Of a stretch of 64,000 nt of DNA, positions 50,001 through 61,637 are shown one piece after another. The notes under the pieces are model-generated. The model saw nothing but the letters and a program-made list of their open reading frames with translations, was not told where the DNA came from and did not search any database. The position numbers and the translations under genes were made by a program. This DNA is from Fennellomyces sp. T-0311 (taxonomy: Eukaryota > Mucoromycota > Mucoromycetes > Mucorales > Lichtheimiaceae), in NCBI GenBank assembly GCA_025266875.1, contig JALLLT010000004.1, positions 682,001-746,000 of the forward strand, written 5' to 3'. Every line of letters starts with the position of its first letter. Within the stretch, counting starts at the first letter, position 1.

Positions 50001-50181
50001 TGCCGGTGAAACTGCTGCACTGCCCATTGACCAAGCATTGGCGCTGCAGAGCAACAACATATTCCAAAGTGACCCTGATAATCCGTTTTGGAGTATTCCT
50101 TCATCGATTAACTGGACAGAGTGGCATGAGTGGTACCAGCACTCGCAGGATTCCAGTGCCTGGCATTCACTGAATGGGTAA
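47070..50181 (+). CDS. Zn2Cys6 transcription factor with fungal_trans domain
   Basis: The first exon (ATG at 47070, 'MGDQTKRNVKTRTPRA') splices phase 2 (TG|T) onto 'CDLCKRRKIRCHFTPGQPC' then 'FNCIAYEVDC': the six-cysteine binuclear zinc cluster that binds CGG-type DNA sites. A second intron leads to a coiled-coil dimerisation helix ('ENLIRRAEQLEKRIAEVNEK'). The middle homology domain follows ('YFANIHPILPVIDKHEF', 'SACWLTGG.AVRLAQGLGLNRNCD', 'ALYICDRFQGALNGRPLAID'), then 'VGYPDCRADYEE' and a Gln/Pro-rich acidic C-terminus ('NPFWSIPSSINWTEWHEW'). It is a nuclear regulator of metabolic genes. Targets are unknown; the family is fungus-specific. The stop is 137 bp before the phosphatase gene on the same strand. 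Confidence 0.9.
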
Positions 50182-50318
50182 ATTCATTTCTCTTGATGTT
50201 TTGTAAATACAAGTTTTGTTGCTTATACAATGAAATGGACGGACATACAAAAATTGGTGGGGTTCGCGCATAACTAACTTTCGTGTGGTGACCGAGTCCG
50301 TCTTCATTCTTTTTCTTA

Positions 50319-51889
50319 ATGCCCATGACAATCAAGGCCCTCTCGGCTGTGGCGGGTGTAGGCCTTTCCGGAGGTCTGGGTTACCTTTACTATAACCAAA
50401 AGCAAACGCCGGCGTCGGCTCCCCCGCCGGAAATGAACGCAGCAGCACCGCCTCAGTTCTACGATCCGCGACCATTCAAATTATTGACACCAGATGAGAT
50501 TGACAGCCGTTTGAGGGCAGGCCAGTTAGTCAATAAGTCTCCCCTTGCGCGGGTTAGAGCCATCTACACTGTTCGCATGGCATCCAACAAACCCGTCGAG
50601 GATAACTACAGCATAAACACGATCAATGGCAGCAAACTCATTGCAGGCGTTTACGATGGTACGTTGAAAAGGCTCGAATAGTTGAGTGATACAGCCGCGC
50701 TTACATGTTACTGTACTAGGACATATCGGCCCGAATTGCTCTGAATTGATCAAGACGCAGCTGCCCATCTATGTTGCCCGTCAGCTGCAGGAATCTCAGG
50801 CACGACCTGAAGATGCTATTTCGACTGCTTTTGAAACTTTGGATCAGGATATTCAACAGCGTTTCTATGACCTGTTTCCACGCAACGTATCCCATCTGAC
50901 CGAGAAAGACGTCCGTGAAGCAGCAGCCCGCAATCCCCAAGCTGATAGTATCATCAAGGAAGCCATTACGGGTTCTTGCGCTTGTGCTGTCTACTTGGAT
51001 GGCGATGACCTGTATGCAGCCAATACGGGTGATTCGCGTGTCGTGAGTATGTACCACAAAGTATATGAAAAGGAAAAAGTGGAGGTCTGACAACAGAAAC
51101 CTAGTTATTCGACAAGAGGAAGACGGCTCTTGGTCAGGTCGTCGCTTGGTAGAAGAACAATCACCAGCCCATGCAGCATGGCGTGCGCATATGATTTCGC
51201 AGCATCCTCCAGATGAATCGGATGCCATTGTAAGACGGAACCGGATATTCGGTTTGATTGCTGTGGGTGGATCGTTTGGCGATATCATGTACAAAGTGCC
51301 CAAGGATTACCAGCTAAAAGTGCTGCCCTTCATCCCTTACGAAATTTACAGCACCTTTGCGCGCTATCATCACCGCATCATCGTCAACTATCGCACGCCG
51401 CCATACTTGTACTCCAAGCCGCTCGTCTCCCATTACAAGCTTCAAAAGGGTGATCGCTTTGTGGTGCTCGGCACAGATGGTCTGTGGGATGAATTGAGTT
51501 GGGACAGTGTCCGCAGCACCGACGGTGATCAGGTTGCTGCTGAGTTGATGAGCTCTTGGCCCACAAAGAAGGATACCAATGCTGCCACTCACTTGATGCG
51601 CTCAGCACTCTTGTATGATGCCGTCTACAAGAACATTGGCGAACGTCTGCCTGTTTCGGATGAAGTACTAGAGATGTCCAAGCGATTGACTCGCGAGCCT
51701 TCGAGACGATACCGTGACGACATTACCATTACGGTGATCGAGCTCAACAAGGAAGGAAACGAGGATCATACCGTGCAAACCAATTCAGGTCCAGTTCATT
51801 CGCCAGAGCCAGTAGACACTTCCGTACCTCGACTTGTACAGCCTCGCAAAGGCAGCTGGTACTCGAATTGGATTTGGTCCCGTCTTTAA
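50319..51889 (+). CDS. PP2C phosphatase, pyruvate dehydrogenase phosphatase type
   Basis: Three exons, about 485 residues. The N-terminus has a hydrophobic segment ('AVAGVGLSGGLGYLYY') fitting mitochondrial targeting or anchoring. PP2C motifs: 'VEDNYSI' (metal Asp), 'AGVYDGHIG' across intron 1, 'GSCACAVYLDGDDLYAANTGDSR' at intron 2, 'SQHPPDESDAIVRRNRIFGLI' typical of PDP, 'FVVLGTDGLWDEL' and 'YRDDITITVI'. PDP removes phosphate from the E1 alpha subunit and reactivates pyruvate dehydrogenase in the matrix. In the 'RAFGD' motif the Arg is replaced by Gly (GGSFGD). Metal-binding Asp residues are retained, so activity is likely. It follows the Zn2Cys6 gene and precedes NAD kinase by 123 bp, all on the plus strand. 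Confidence 0.85.
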
Positions 51890-52012
51890 GGTCAAAACGT
51901 AATAGACCGCGGCATATTTTTCTTTGTCAAAGTAAATAAACAAACGTAATCACCTTTATGCCTCCCTCGAGCCGCTTCTACGCTGCGTCTTTTCTTCGTT
52001 TGTCTTTTGATC

Positions 52013-53828
52013 ATGTCTCGAGAATTCAAGCGATATAAGCATGAGAAACATGGTCCGGTCCCGCTCACACAAGAGAACTATACTGACTGGGGCAACAGCC
52101 TATGCGGTAAAATATTTAACTCTCCTAGAACCATGCCAATTGACAACTAAGCCTCCAAAGTGAAGCATTGGATGAAATGGGAAAGTCGCATGGATACGAT
52201 CCTAATCATGACCAAAGCTCGGGACAACTGTTTGGTTGCCTATACGCGTGAAGTGGCGCAATATATCATCACAACTCAGCGATCAGCAAAAGGAGATCCA
52301 TTTACTGTGTAAGCTTTTTAAGACAAAGGATCCCGTGCGATGACGTTATTGAACCATACCAGATATGTCGACGCGCATTTAGAGACATCAAAGCATTTTG
52401 GATACCAAGAACTAGCGAAAGACCCAGTTTACGCTAACCATCTGAAGTTTTGGACACCCGCACTTTGTTACAAGAGCCCAGAAATGTTCCACTTGATCGT
52501 TGTGGTACGTATACTTTTTCTTTGAGAAAAGTTTCCAGAAGCTATAAACATCACAAGAACAGTTAGGTGGCGATGGAACTGTTCTCTTTACTTCATGGTT
52601 GTTCCAAACCATAGTTCCACCCATTATTCCATTCCATCTTGGGTCACTCAGCTTTTTGACGCCATTTCCCTTCTCAGAATACCAGACAGCGTTGCATAAT
52701 CTTTTTAGCGGGAAAGGTCCTGGTATCACCTTACGCATGAGACTATCATGCACAATTTACCGCTCTTGCGAAGATCCGGGTAACACACGGGTACGACAAG
52801 CGCGGCAATGTGCTGTCACCGGAGCAATATGGACCCGCAAAGCCAAAACAGCCGGCAAAGATAAGCGATGCCAGTGGCAACTGATGGAAACGGAATGGAT
52901 GAAAGATCATATCAATGGTCATCCACAGTTTCCAAGTGGTGACGCATCTCACGACAAGCAAACCCACGATATTCCTTGCTATACGACCGTTCCCTGTGAA
53001 ACATTCGAAGTATTGAACGAATTGGTCGTCGATCGCGGTCCGTCACCCTACATGGCCACTTTGGAATTGTTTGGCGATGAGCAACATTTGACAACGGTGG
53101 AAGCAGATGGATTAGTGATTTCTACACCAACAGGCTCTACTGCTTATTCGGTAAAGAAACGAAAAAGGATGAGACACTTTAGCAAAAAGAAATGTGCTTA
53201 CGTTTTCGTGCAGTTATCCGCGGGCGGATCTTTGTGCCATCCATGTGTCCCTGCTATCCTCATCTCACCGATCTGTGCTCACACGCTTAATTTTAGACCC
53301 ATGCTTCTGCCATACACGACAACAGTACGGGTGGTGGTACGATCCAGCGCACGTACCTCCGCCTATTGTAGCTTCGATGGCAAGTACAGGGTAGAATTGA
53401 CTCGTAAGTTTGGTTGTTTGAACAAAAAGAGAAAACAAAACTGAATCATTTTCTCCGTAATAGGTGGTGATCATGTCAGTATCACATTTTCTCGCTATGC
53501 TATGCCCACCCTGTCCAGGAAGGACACTAATTATGACTGGTTCACATCGTTACAACAATGTCTTATGTGGAACCAACGGGTCCCACAAAAGCCTTTCGTT
53601 GTTGTCGAATCGCATAAAAAACGAAAGAAAGCAAGAACTGAACCGGCTTCACCAGGCTCCTCGTCGGATAGCAGCGAAAGTGTGTTTGCATGTGTTAACG
53701 ACGGAGACGACTCGAAAAAAGATGCGCAGCAGGACCAAGATGACGATGAAGATACGGAGCAAGGCTTTGATTTGGTACCGTGGACAAAAGAAGAATTGGA
53801 AAGAGAAATGTTATCTGCTGTGGAATGA
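52013..53828 (+). CDS. NAD kinase
   Basis: Several exons. It phosphorylates NAD(H) to NADP(H). The start ATG at 52013 ('MSREFKRYKHEKHGPVPLTQ') leads through a helical N-terminal part to the NAD-kinase signature 'VVLGGDGTVLFTSWLF', formed across the intron near 52505-52566. 'PIIPFHLGSLSFLTPF', 'LNELVVDRGPSPYMATLELF' and the conserved 'TPTGSTAYSLSAGG' (across the intron near 53151-53214) follow, then 'ILISPICAHTLNFRP'. These are the ATP/NAD-binding elements. It resembles yeast Utr1/Yef1 cytosolic kinases in lacking a presequence. The C-terminal ~110 residues are a basic then strongly acidic tail ('DQDDDEDTEQGFDLVPW'), probably disordered. It converges on the PHD gene. Confidence 0.9.
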
Positions 53829-54145
53829 TAAAAGGGATGCTAATTTTTTTTATTATTATATTTACATGCTATATGGAATTTTTTTTTCTGAATGCAATAT
53901 TTTTTCGAGGGGGGGATCATGGTGGAGATAGGTGGGTCGAGCAATAACTGCTATAATACAAAGGGTTAGGGAAATATAGAGAAGTATATACAAACAAATT
54001 GAATAGTCAACGCATTGTTTTCCAAAACGGACCAGAATCGAAAGAAAATTCTTTCAGAAGCTGTGGACACATGGACGATGGCAGTGTCTCTGAAGGATAC
54101 CGCTGAAGTCCAGTGGACGAGGCAGCGACTGGATCCCGGTTGTTT
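53829..54145. other. Intergenic between convergent genes
   Basis: 3' flanks of NAD kinase and the PHD-finger gene. AT-rich, with a poly-G/poly-T stretch near 53880-53925. Nothing else is seen. Confidence 0.5.
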
Positions 54146-55502
54146 CTACAAATTGAGCGATTTAATTAGCCTGTTCTAGTCGATAGTTAAAAAAAAGCAC
54201 TTACGAATTTTCGCATAGAAACACATCAGAAGCATTTGGCGCAAAAATCTCCTTTTGTACCGAGTCGATCGACTGCAGATACACGAGGCGAGAAAGGAAC
54301 TCAATGCTATCCGGATCAAGCATGAGTTGGTCTTGGGGCTCCGTCTCCATGGCTTCAAATGGATCCGTTGCATAGAAGCCTTGCTCAGGTGTACTGGCTT
54401 CACTGGGACTCTCAGTATCTTCACTACAAAGAGTACTCAGATCCTCGTCTGATTGTTCGGGCGTGCGACTACGTTCATCCAAAGGCGGAGGACCGTCTTC
54501 ATAGTCGCTGGTCTCCGAATCTGAATTGCTTACAGTCGCCATGCGTTCACTCGCACGGCGCGCAGCAAAGCGCCATGTCACAGAACTCACACGCTTTGTT
54601 GTTTCTTCGCCGATAGCGATAAAGCAAAGAGGACATCTAAATGTCTCACCGACAGCATCCTCTGACATCTTTAAACAATCAAGATGCAGCCAACGTTCAC
54701 AATCATCACATTGAACCATGGATCCAAACTCTTCGTCCGGAGTATCACAAATACACTTGACAACGCTCGTGTACGACATGACGTTTCGGCTACGTCGACG
54801 AATTCGTTCAGGCTTCTTATCCTTGGCAGGCGGTCGTCCGGGCCGTCTGCGCCGATCCGTACTGCGCCGGCTTGCCATATAGGGAGTAGCTGGGTTTAGG
54901 AAGAGAAAAAAAAGTTGTTAACCTTACCGCACTGTACTACACGAACACATTTTTCTCTTTACCTTGTTCTGGAGTGTCAATCACAGTACTCATTTTAGAT
55001 TGAGAATGAACATGCGATTCAATCAAACGGGCACCTAAACGAGCGATACGACTCTTTTCTTCATCAACACATTCTTGCTGTTTATCAGGAACGGCGATTT
55101 CAATTTTATGGGCTCCATCAGCTGGTTTGATATCCACGGTCGTACCACTTTCTTGGATGAACCGAAGGTATTGTCTGAGCAATGTGAGGTTGTCCAATCG
55201 GGGTGGGGTTGCCACGGGCGCTGGCATGGAAACGTCTGCAATTTTTGACATGGCATCAGATAGTCGCTGCTTGAGTCGCTTGGCAATAGCATGGACGTCT
55301 TCTGTGTTGCTCGTCACAGATGCAGGTGGGTTGACTGCGATTTCGCAAGTTCTGACGTGCTGCTTTGACACCTTGTGACGCATCGACGTTTGTATCTTGT
55401 GCTTCTGACAAGCTTGATCCCTATGGTTATGTATATGAGTATCGAATATTGACTAGGAATGTTGAAAGAAAAATGTTACCGTGCAGTAGGGGCTTCTTTC
55501 AT
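54146..55502 (-). CDS. PHD-finger protein
   Basis: Probable exons: 55502-55464 ('MKEAPTAR'), about 55421-54966, 54922-54203, and a short last exon. Phases agree (CG|G, G|CT). The N-terminal third is helical with conserved basic patches. An AT-hook-like 'RRRRPGRPPAKDKK' precedes a PHD finger, 'VKCICDTPDEEFGSMVQCDDC', 'WLHLDCLKM', 'FRCPLC', with the Cys4-His-Cys3 pattern that reads histone H3 tails, often trimethyl-Lys4. An acidic Ser/Thr-rich tail follows. About 385 residues, nuclear. A GTAAGT at the TAA after '...FLCENS' suggests a last intron, ending the protein at 54146; without it the stop is at 54201. The named orthologue is unclear. Confidence 0.75.
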
Positions 55503-58500
55503 GATTATATATATGGCCGTTAAAAATAAAAGATAAAGGATCAAGCTGTCCACCGATGTAGAGCAAAAAGAAGAAGAGAGTAAAGAGGAAATGAAAATAC
55601 AAGGGATATAAAAAAGTTATTAAAATGGTGGGTCCAGATGCACACAAGAGCACATAAGGACGATGGGTTGCGAGCTTAACCAAAATGGTAAAACCAGGGA
55701 AACTGGGTCTTTGCAGCGTACAGTGGTGCTGTAGGTTTTTTGCCTCTTGTCTAAATGGAAGTTGGGGGAGGGAAGAGTTCTCAAAAAAAAAGAAAGCAAA
55801 AAAAAAGTTGAAAGCAGATCCCTCTGCTGTGACCGATTAAAGTTTCGGGTGCACTTGCCCTTTCATTTCATGACTCCGCAACAAAAAATTTCTTTTCTAT
55901 TCCTTTGGGCTCTTTGGCTTGATCGATATCTCTTGAACTTGCGAAAACCCGCAGTAACCATATTTGGTTGCTTGTGTGTTAACCCCATCTGCATGCGTAC
56001 GCGCGCACTTTTTTGCTATACTCTCGTCATGAATTCTAATCCCTTTATACCCCAAAGACTTCCTTTCCTTTCGTTTCTTCTTGGGATTCTCAATGCTCGT
56101 ATCTGGGTACATAACCAGGTACGTTTGGATGTGACGTCATGTAACAATATCCATTCAGCATTGACGAGCACTGGTTGAAAAAAAAACCTGTTGAAAAAGG
56201 AGAGAGCGGATTTGCTTGGTCGTACAGGGTCGCACGAGACCTTTTGTCATGGTAACATGCACTTGATTTACCAGGCATGTCAAAATAAAACACGACGGAG
56301 GCATTGTCCGAGGCAAAAAGTAGTCCCTGGCTGACCGTACATAAATCTGCAATCTCTCACACTTCTCCCACAGTCTCCATTCCCCCCATTCTTCCCCTAG
56401 CATATATGAAAGAACGAGGTCAGCATGTTATACTTTTTTTAACATGCTCCGTTGTCACTATAGCTACTCCAAGAGTAAAAAGTCTCAGAATAGATAAGAG
56501 CGAGCAAAAAAATTGTATCGTGAGATTATTATGGTTTCTAACAGAACTCCTGATGTCAGTTTGCGTAAAAAAAGCATATGCAAAACAAACAATGCATCTC
56601 ATTAGCGTTCTTGGCTACTATAACCTTGGTCAGTTACCGTGTGTGTAAAGAACTCCTAATTTCCTGTGAATAGCTTCTTTCTATCCTTTTCAAAGTTAAA
56701 GATGTAATTAAAGTATAAAAAAAAGGGTGTATATAACCTCTTTTAGAAAAGATTTCAATAAGAACGATGCATATAAAAAAATGGCGAGAGTTGGCGCAGT
56801 TCCTGTAACTGTTTATCGAGACATCTGTCACCAAATATTTGATACATTTGGGGGAACATGCAAAACGAAAACCTTTTCTCGTTTCTCGCTAGACGATCGA
56901 TGTACTGCACGAAGAGGTTCTATGCATCATCGATCGATATACCCCATGCCATTTTCATTACGAAGCAAGGTACATTCCACAAGAAACCGTAAATTCACCC
57001 ATCCTCTACATTTTTTTTTGTGATACGTAAACGCAAAAGCAAGGATTACATGATTGCACGGTTGCAAGTGTCGCTTTATCTGTGTACTTTACCCCGCGCA
57101 ACTACAGCCGGACTGTCAACAGAGTCACATGGTTTTCTCTCAAGAACAGAAAGTTGGAATAAAATCATGCTTTTGGTTAGCAGCTTCGGTTAAAGTGCGT
57201 GCCTTAATTGCTTCATCCCATTGCAAAAGTATATACACAGATAATAAAAGTGCTTGCAGGAGAAAGACTATGCAGGGTCTCGACAAGTGACCCTGTTTCG
57301 AATAAACTTCTTTTTTATTAGAGAGATGGTCTTATGACTGATGTTCACTCTGTGTATGATATAGCGCATGTTGACGACAAAACTTGTTTTTTTACATAGC
57401 ACATAAATTATGCGTCGATAATGGTTTGTACGACTGTAATAGAGTACGTAGTTGATTTTTTGATGTATATAAATAAAATTTATATTGCATAGATATGCTT
57501 TGCTTAATGTAAGCTAGAAATACGTGCTATTATGGCTTTTATCGACACTACCTTGAGCAAGGATGCATCAAAGTTACTTATACCACCAAAAGGAAAGATT
57601 GCTATTATTATAGGTTGTCTCATATTTTCAGCTAATACTCTAACCTACCATAACCGGTGAACCAAAACACTAGCATGTACTAATAGTTGTTTATAAATAT
57701 CAATATGATGTTCACCATGACTAGTCTCGAAAGACGTATGAGATTTCTAAGCTGGCCAGGTGAAACGATACGGATTTTGCTTTTCGTAGGAGGGAGTGGT
57801 CATATGTTACATCCATAGCAAATGCAGCACCGCCACTGAAAACAATCTGCCTATGTATTTTGTGCTATCACTACAAGTTACGCTTTATAAAAAAGTATTA
57901 TTTGTGAAACAAAAGAAATAATTGTTTGCACAACAGAAGATGCAAAATGCGTCGCGGTGATCATCGTATTGTCACAAACATCTGCTAAGCTTAAAGTTGA
58001 AATTTGCTGGTACACCCCCATCGCATTCGCTTAGAGCTGGCCACAAGGTTAGGATCTTTTTTTTTTAAAAAAAATATATTCCTTAGTATGTAAAATTCCT
58101 CATCTAAATGGATCCTCGCCAACACATATACGTACATATTCAAGCATTTGCCCTGGGTGCGACTTAAAATTCTAGTTTTCGTTCTTGGTGATAAATGACC
58201 ATTCGTAGTACTCGTGACAGAGAAAGAGGAAGCTGATGATATGGCAGAATATTATATCACCAAATAAATTTAGCAGAACGTAAATGGTCTATATCAGAGA
58301 AGCATGTAAAAATACTGAAGATATACAATACTTTATACTAGTAACTTACGAACCTGAGCGACGGTACACTGTCGTCGTCTTAAGCTATGTATATCACCAA
58401 ACAAATTTCGTATGCCAATGCTCAAGATAGAAAGTCAGTTTGCAAGAGTGATTTTTTTATGAGGATACCCAGGAAATAACAAATGCGTAGTTTAACAGCT

Positions 58501-59630
58501 CTTACTACGAAGTACATACTGGATCGGAAATTATGTACGTATTCACAAGCATCACCCTGATCAACATATCATCTGCAACCGATCCTGTAACGCTAACTAG
58601 CAACTAAATGTGCTCATTACGTCACATACGGGCATGGTGATGCATCTCTTCCTTCCACATTTTGAACGACGTTCGCGTCGTTCACACAAGGAGACAGACG
58701 CGGTCACAATGCATATGCTATTCCAAGAGCTCCATTCCTAAACTCTGAGGCGTATGATCCGTACGTACGAGGAGAAACCAAATCATCCTGATCCGTATTG
58801 CTGAAAACACTCGGTACCTGCATCAGGATGGTGTCCCAAACGCTAAAACAAAATTGGACGTAGGCCCTATATTGAAGCATCATATACTCCTGAATGTTGC
58901 GGTGCATAAAGGAAACTCGTAACGACGAATTCTGCCTATAACTTCAATTCCAACGCGTAATACTCTATGTAACTATTATTTACCGCTAGTGTTATTGCAA
59001 AATTTATTAGGCAACTCGCTTCACATATATATAATCAGCACACCAGCCATCTCAAGGGATGCAAGGTAGGGGCAAAAAGAAGCTACGACCGAGTAAGAAT
59101 CAGAGGGTGGTGTTGCATAAGGTACAAATTGTTTAACCTTAAGCCACGTTTGTTCCTTGATGAGTCTCCTATACACGATCGATCCTTACACATGATAGAC
59201 GATAAGCTATTGCCAAAATACGTGAATGATGCGACAGATAAGGAGTCATGCATTGAACAGAATTCCAAATTAGTTATTACAAGCTTTTTTTCCTGTATCG
59301 GAAAAAGAGCATTCACAACGCGTCCTACATTAAAGAGACATTTCGATCGTCTGCCTTAATCTGCAAAACATATCAGTTTTTTTCTCCAAGTGTCATCTTA
59401 GCTGCATGCAGAGAAACCCCTCTTTGACACATAAGGAAAACGTCGTAGATATGCCGCTTCTCCTCGGGTAAAATGTAAAAAGCAAAGCAAATCGATCGCG
59501 TCCACTTTAAGCATGCATGGAGATTTTATAAGCCCTTGGTAAAGGGCGTGAGACACGCTTGGAGAGGAACGGGCAATGAAATTAGGTTCGACGCGTGCTG
59601 CACCGGCTTTACTTGTTACTACAGCCAGCA
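55503..59630. other. Gene-poor interval (4.1 kb)
   Basis: No complete gene supported. An isolated start-like exon at 57532-57613 is reported as a finding. Remaining ORFs (for example 55747-56178, 56304-56648 and 56727-57023) have no family similarity, and their frames are crossed by AT-rich runs. No tRNA-like cloverleaf was noticed. Confidence 0.5.
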
Positions 59631-61173
59631 ATGTCAAACCCACCTTGCCGCTGTGGCCGAGATTCCATCAGCTGCGAAGTAAAAAAACCAGGGCCGAACC
59701 GGGGCAAATGGTTCTGGAGGGTAAACAGTCGATTCATTCAATTGCCGTTTCTTTGACACGCTTCATGTAGTGTGCTACTCAAGCATGCGGCTACTTTCGA
59801 TGGGACACTTCAGCAAGTAAATTCGTCGTGCATCCTACCAATGCCTATGCACAAGCCCAACCCCACTCAACCCGACGTCCATACGCCTTGACACTCAACT
59901 ACGATTTCACTGGTACAGCACCTAAACCACAAAAGAAAACAGAGATCGAGTTCCGGTTGCACTCACCCCAACACATAAGCATTCGTGCCGATCAGAATCC
60001 GACGTTGCTGCCTGTGCTGGAAAACATGGAGAATGTCGAGTGGAACGACGAGCTGCAGCTTTGGATTATTCCTGCGACGGCGCAATCCTATGCTCGGGCG
60101 CTGCAACAGATCCCAGTGGCACCCAACCTCAATCTGGAAGTGACACGTTTGTCGAATGCCCTCAGAACGGTGTTGCAGGAAACGACGGGAATGTCAGAAC
60201 ACACGGCGTTCGTTCGAGAAGCAGAATCGGAGGAAGCGATCCACAAGCTCAGCGAGACGAAACTGTGGAAGACGTTGAAGCGGTTTCAGCGCGATGGGGT
60301 CAGAACCATTTTGCGACGACAAGGCAGAGCCATAGTAGTCGATGAGCCTGGGATGGGCAGACGGTTGCTGGCGCTCACAGTTGCACTCGCATACCAGGAT
60401 GACTGGCCAGTGCTTATCGTGTGTCCTGCAGAATCAACAACGAAATGGAAGGAACTGGTGCGCGAATGGATGCCTGTGGATAGCAACGATATTCATATCA
60501 CCACAGGAAAAGTCAATCTGCTGGGCAAGTCGGCTTCGAGAAAGCGTAAGAAACATAAGGGTCTTAGCGTCAATTCAGGTCCAAAGCGCAAGTTGAGAAG
60601 AGGTGGATCCTCTTCTTTTACTACCATCACTGAGGATGAAGATTTTTCGGACAAGGACCAGTCCGATGAAGAAGATCAAGGTGTCTCTCTTTACTCGCAC
60701 CACAAATTTCACATCATCAACTATAAGCTAGCACGAAAGTTTCAGAAACAGATCCAGGAACGGCATTTCCGTGCGGTCATCTGTGACGATGCTCACAATG
60801 ATCTCAAATACCGTGCAGTAAGTTCCGACATTCATGCTACGTAAAAGATACTGACGCGCTTTGCAATCCAAAATAGGGAAGTAGGCAGCAACGCTTCCTT
60901 ACAGAAGTCCTGCAAGCAGCACCTCGCTTGGTTATGATCTCTGAAGAATTCAATCTGAATAAGCCGTTTGACCTGTTCACTCAGCTTTCTGTGCTTCGCC
61001 ACGACTTGTTTCCTGAATTCCATCGCTACGGAAAGAACTACTGTAATGGAAAGCAAGAAATTTTTGGGTGGGATTATTCTGGAGCAAAGAATCAAGTGGA
61101 ACTCAAGTACATTGTGGATAATGCGATATGTCTCAAAAGAACCAAAGAAGAAGTTCAGGAAGATCTCCCTTAG
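59631..61173 (+). CDS. GRF zinc finger plus decayed, truncated SMARCAL1-like ATPase lobe
   Basis: Three exons (59631-59720, 59771-60817, 60877-61173), all phase 0, give 477 residues. Residues 2-45 are a GRF zinc finger: 'PPCRCGRDSISCEVKKPG' then 'PNRGKWFWRCATQACGYFRW', which binds single-stranded DNA in other proteins. Then comes an N-terminal region ending in the SNF2 entry 'LWKTLKRFQRDGVRTILRRQG' and a RecA1 lobe like SMARCAL1/ZRANB3 ('PVLIVCPAESTTKWKELVREW', 'FRAVICDDAH', 'DLFPEFHRYG.NYCNGK', 'GWDYSGAKNQVELKYIVDNA'). Walker A reads DEPGMGRR (normally DDMGLGKT), DESH is DDAH, and SGTP is SEEF. The stop falls right after 'EEVQEDLP', so RecA2 is absent. It is probably a non-catalytic DNA-binding protein, or a recently truncated gene. 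An acidic-basic insert (about 60520-60690) interrupts the lobe. Confidence 0.75.
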
Positions 61174-61637
61174 CTGCATAGTCTCTGACTCGCAACAGCT
61201 TGTATATCCTTATATTTGTATATATTACTCCTTCTCCCCGCTGGACCGATGAATTATAAGCGCTCTTTTTTTGATAAATAAAGGACTGCAGATATTGTGT
61301 TGCGTAGTGAACTATAGTGTCTGTGTCCCTACCGATATTAAAACAGATACACCACACCTCCAGCCATCGCTGATCAAGTATATCGCCACATCTAAGTGCT
61401 TCGAATTCAGGTGCAATACAGTGTCGAAGACACAAACTGTTTGCCGTAATGGAAATAGACACATCCATATAAAATCAGATGGTCAACATTAGATCATAAT
61501 GACAGTTGCTATACCAAAGACTTCTGATATGTAAGATCACATCAAGTGGAAAATACTTAGGAAACTTTTGTAAATAATTAAGACATTATTCTATATCAAT
61601 AAATTGTAAGTGAATGTTTAAGCGCTACGTAATATTG
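61174..61637. other. Intergenic, no RecA2 remnant seen
   Basis: AT-rich 3' flanks of two convergent genes. It was searched in all frames for C-terminal helicase motifs of the preceding gene; none were seen. Confidence 0.55.
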
